A stretch of 6,982 nucleotides of DNA from Promethearchaeota archaeon. Its GTDB lineage: Archaea; Asgardarchaeota; Lokiarchaeia; Sigynarchaeales; MK-D1. The translations under genes and the position numbers were made by a program. The notes under the pieces were generated by a model. That model worked only from the letters and a program-made list of their open reading frames with translations, had not been told where the DNA came from and searched no databases. This document shows, piece after piece, positions 5,788-6,982 of this stretch; within the stretch, counting starts at the first letter, position 1, and the number at the start of each line of letters is the position of its first letter. The DNA lies in assembly GCA_016839385.1 (NCBI GenBank), contig JAEOUK010000122.1:1-6982 (forward strand). The letters run 5' to 3'.

Positions 5788-6381
5788 ATGGATGCTCATG
5801 GAAAATTATTTGATAGGATTGCATTTTTTTATCAATTACGGACTCCCTCCCAAATTCGCAAATATTGGAAATATTTCAGTAACCATGAGATCCGAGAGAA
5901 ATTACCCAAATCTGGAAAAATTCTTGACATAGGAGCTGGAACAGGTGCTTTTGGCTACATTTTTAAAAGGTTAGGATACGAAGTAGTGTGCATAGATGTT
6001 GCCCCAAATATGATTAAAATGTGTGAAAAAAATGGATTAAACGGTTTGGTCTGTGATGTGATTAAAGAAGGGATTCCTTTCACAGATAGATCGTTTGATT
6101 TAGTAATTGCGGCTCAATTTTTTCACGGACTCTCTTCAAAAAAACGTTTAAACATGTATATAGAAGCCAAACGTGTTTCCAAATATAATACTCTGCTAAT
6201 ATATGAATACAACATCTTTAAGAAAAATAACTTGAAATCCAGATTCCTTGAATGGATTGAGGGAGGGCACTATAATGATTTTAGAGATAACGCTATGAAT
6301 GAGTTACATTCAATTTTTTCTTCAATTGAGGTGTTTGAAATAAATAATAATAATGCATATTATTTGTGTTCTAAGGAGTAG
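5788..6381 (+). CDS. Class I SAM-dependent methyltransferase
   Basis: A 197-residue protein with the Rossmann-like methyltransferase core. Motif I is ILDIGAGTGAFG (45-56), which binds S-adenosylmethionine. Asp70 after strand two (VCIDVAPNMI) would bind the ribose hydroxyls, Asp90 (LVCDVI) follows strand three, and SFDLVIAAQFFHGL (102-115) is the strand-four region. The N-terminal HGKLFDRIAFFY helix resembles the opening of UbiE-like archaeal methyltransferases. The C-terminal half is shorter and richer in Asn and Lys (KKNN, NNNN) than the core, and gives no clue to the acceptor, which could be a small molecule, lipid or protein. The start at ATG 5788 is about 27 bases from the shared TATA region. 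It is divergent from the reductase and probably co-regulated with it; the following gene is on the same strand but appears to have its own promoter. Confidence 0.85.
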   Translation: MDAHGKLFDRIAFFYQLRTPSQIRKYWKYFSNHEIREKLPKSGKILDIGAGTGAFGYIFKRLGYEVVCIDVAPNMIKMCEKNGLNGLVCDVIKEGIPFTDRSFDLVIAAQFFHGLSSKKRLNMYIEAKRVSKYNTLLIYEYNIFKKNNLKSRFLEWIEGGHYNDFRDNAMNELHSIFSSIEVFEINNNNAYYLCSKE

Positions 6382-6431
6382 TCAACCTTTAAACCCAGAA
6401 ATATTTTATCTACAGTTAACTCAAAGACATT

Positions 6432-6446
6432 ACTAAAAATTTATAG
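6432..6446 (+). promoter_or_regulatory. Leaderless TATA promoter of the right-edge gene
   Basis: ACTAAAAA followed by TTTATAG (6440-6446) gives an A-rich BRE-like stretch and a TATA box centred 28 bases before the ATG at 6471. No Shine-Dalgarno motif lies between. It sits in the 89-base gap after the methyltransferase stop codon. Confidence 0.55.
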
Positions 6447-6470
6447 ACTCGTTCATTCTCTAATCATACT

Positions 6471-6982
6471 ATGTCGTTTTCGGATAAGTTAGAGCAATTT
6501 GAACACGATATTGATAGTCCAGATTTTGAACAACATGATCGGTACAATTTCGAAGTCAAGTTGGATTATGAAGTTAATCCATCCGAAGAAAGGAAAACAG
6601 TGTATATGCTAGAAATGTATGGATTTATTCCAAGATCTTTGCATATTAATGATTCAACTTATCCACAAGCAAGATTTTACAATGATATAAACCTATTCAC
6701 AAGATATAAGACTCCTAAATTCACGCTAAAAGCATTAATGAATCCTAAGATAACGATATCTCCTCTAAATCGAATCATTACGTATTTGAAACATCCTAAT
6801 GGTATGGATTCAAAAATTCTAATCGAAATTCGAATGTTAGGAGCAGTGGTTAGGGTTAATCTTCGAAATAGGTTGGAAGCGTATTTAAAATTGCTTAAAG
6901 ACTTCAATGAATTTGAAGAAGACCATTTTATCACCTATTTATCACGAATAAAACAGTTAAAAAGCACATTACGTCAATTATC
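6471..6982 (+). CDS. Unrecognised protein, 3' end outside window
   Basis: An open frame from ATG 6471 to the window end gives 170 residues with no stop codon. I do not recognise the family. The N-terminal 25 residues are acidic and polar (MSFSDKLEQFEHDIDSPDFE). A probable beta-rich segment follows (YNFEVKLDYEV, then TVYMLEMYGFIPRSLHI, 43-59). Next are TYPQARFYNDINLFTRYKTP (63-82), a striking aromatic/basic stretch with two R-Y/F pairs and K-T-P, and SPLNRIITYL (97-106). Residues 113-170 look helical with alternating hydrophobic and charged positions (VRVNLRNRLEAYLKLLKDFNEFEED), suggesting a coiled coil or helical bundle. No membrane helix is visible in this part. The start is supported by a TATA box 28 bases upstream. 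Codon use and base composition match the neighbours, so it looks like a normal resident gene. The opposite-strand ORF overlapping it has no promoter. Confidence 0.75.
   Translation, partial: MSFSDKLEQFEHDIDSPDFEQHDRYNFEVKLDYEVNPSEERKTVYMLEMYGFIPRSLHINDSTYPQARFYNDINLFTRYKTPKFTLKALMNPKITISPLNRIITYLKHPNGMDSKILIEIRMLGAVVRVNLRNRLEAYLKLLKDFNEFEEDHFITYLSRIKQLKSTLRQL

Noticed and set aside
6677..6934. 85-codon minus-strand ORF at the right end
   Set aside because: It is antisense to the gene starting at 6471, whose frame has a good TATA promoter and more protein-like composition.
1..6982. Mobile element or defence system
   Set aside because: No transposase, integrase, nuclease, toxin-antitoxin-like pair or terminal inverted repeats were seen, and composition is even across the window.

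Overview
The window looks archaeal, is strongly A+T-rich and carries only protein-coding genes; no rRNA, tRNA or CRISPR array was seen. The archaeal call rests mainly on promoters. Every gene that appears to have its own promoter shows a TATA-like box centred about 26-29 bases before its ATG and no Shine-Dalgarno motif between them, the layout of archaeal leaderless transcripts. A large exported domain with many N-X-S/T sequons fits an archaeal cell surface. An Asgard-type lineage is possible from the general character, but nothing here proves it.

Layout. Bases 1-809 (+) hold the 3' part of a beta-propeller protein resembling oligogalacturonate lyase/TolB-type propellers. It is followed 15 bases later, probably in the same operon, by a small VOC (glyoxalase-fold) protein (825-1217). 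Facing these, 1225-3732 (-) encodes an 835-residue protein with five predicted membrane helices and a large outer domain that looks like an (alpha/alpha)6-toroid polysaccharide-lyase-like enzyme. A 578-base gene-free stretch (3733-4310) follows; it contains two promoters and several palindromic or repeated motifs. Next come a four-helix membrane protein (4311-4799, +), a convergent short-chain dehydrogenase/reductase with an unusual C-terminal extension (4815-5735, -), a divergent class I methyltransferase (5788-6381, +), and the 5' part of an unrecognised protein (6471 to the window end, +) that has no stop codon in the window.

How the genes may work together. The propeller and the membrane-anchored lyase-like protein both resemble uronate/polysaccharide-cleaving folds, so the left half may deal with surface or environmental glycans; this is inference from fold resemblance. 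The right half is less coherent. The reductase and methyltransferase start only 52 bases apart and seem to share one central TATA region flanked by an 8-bp inverted repeat, which suggests joint control. I see no defence island, transposon or other clear mobile system. The points most worth a second look are the membrane-anchored lyase-like enzyme, the shared divergent promoter and the unknown gene at the right edge.
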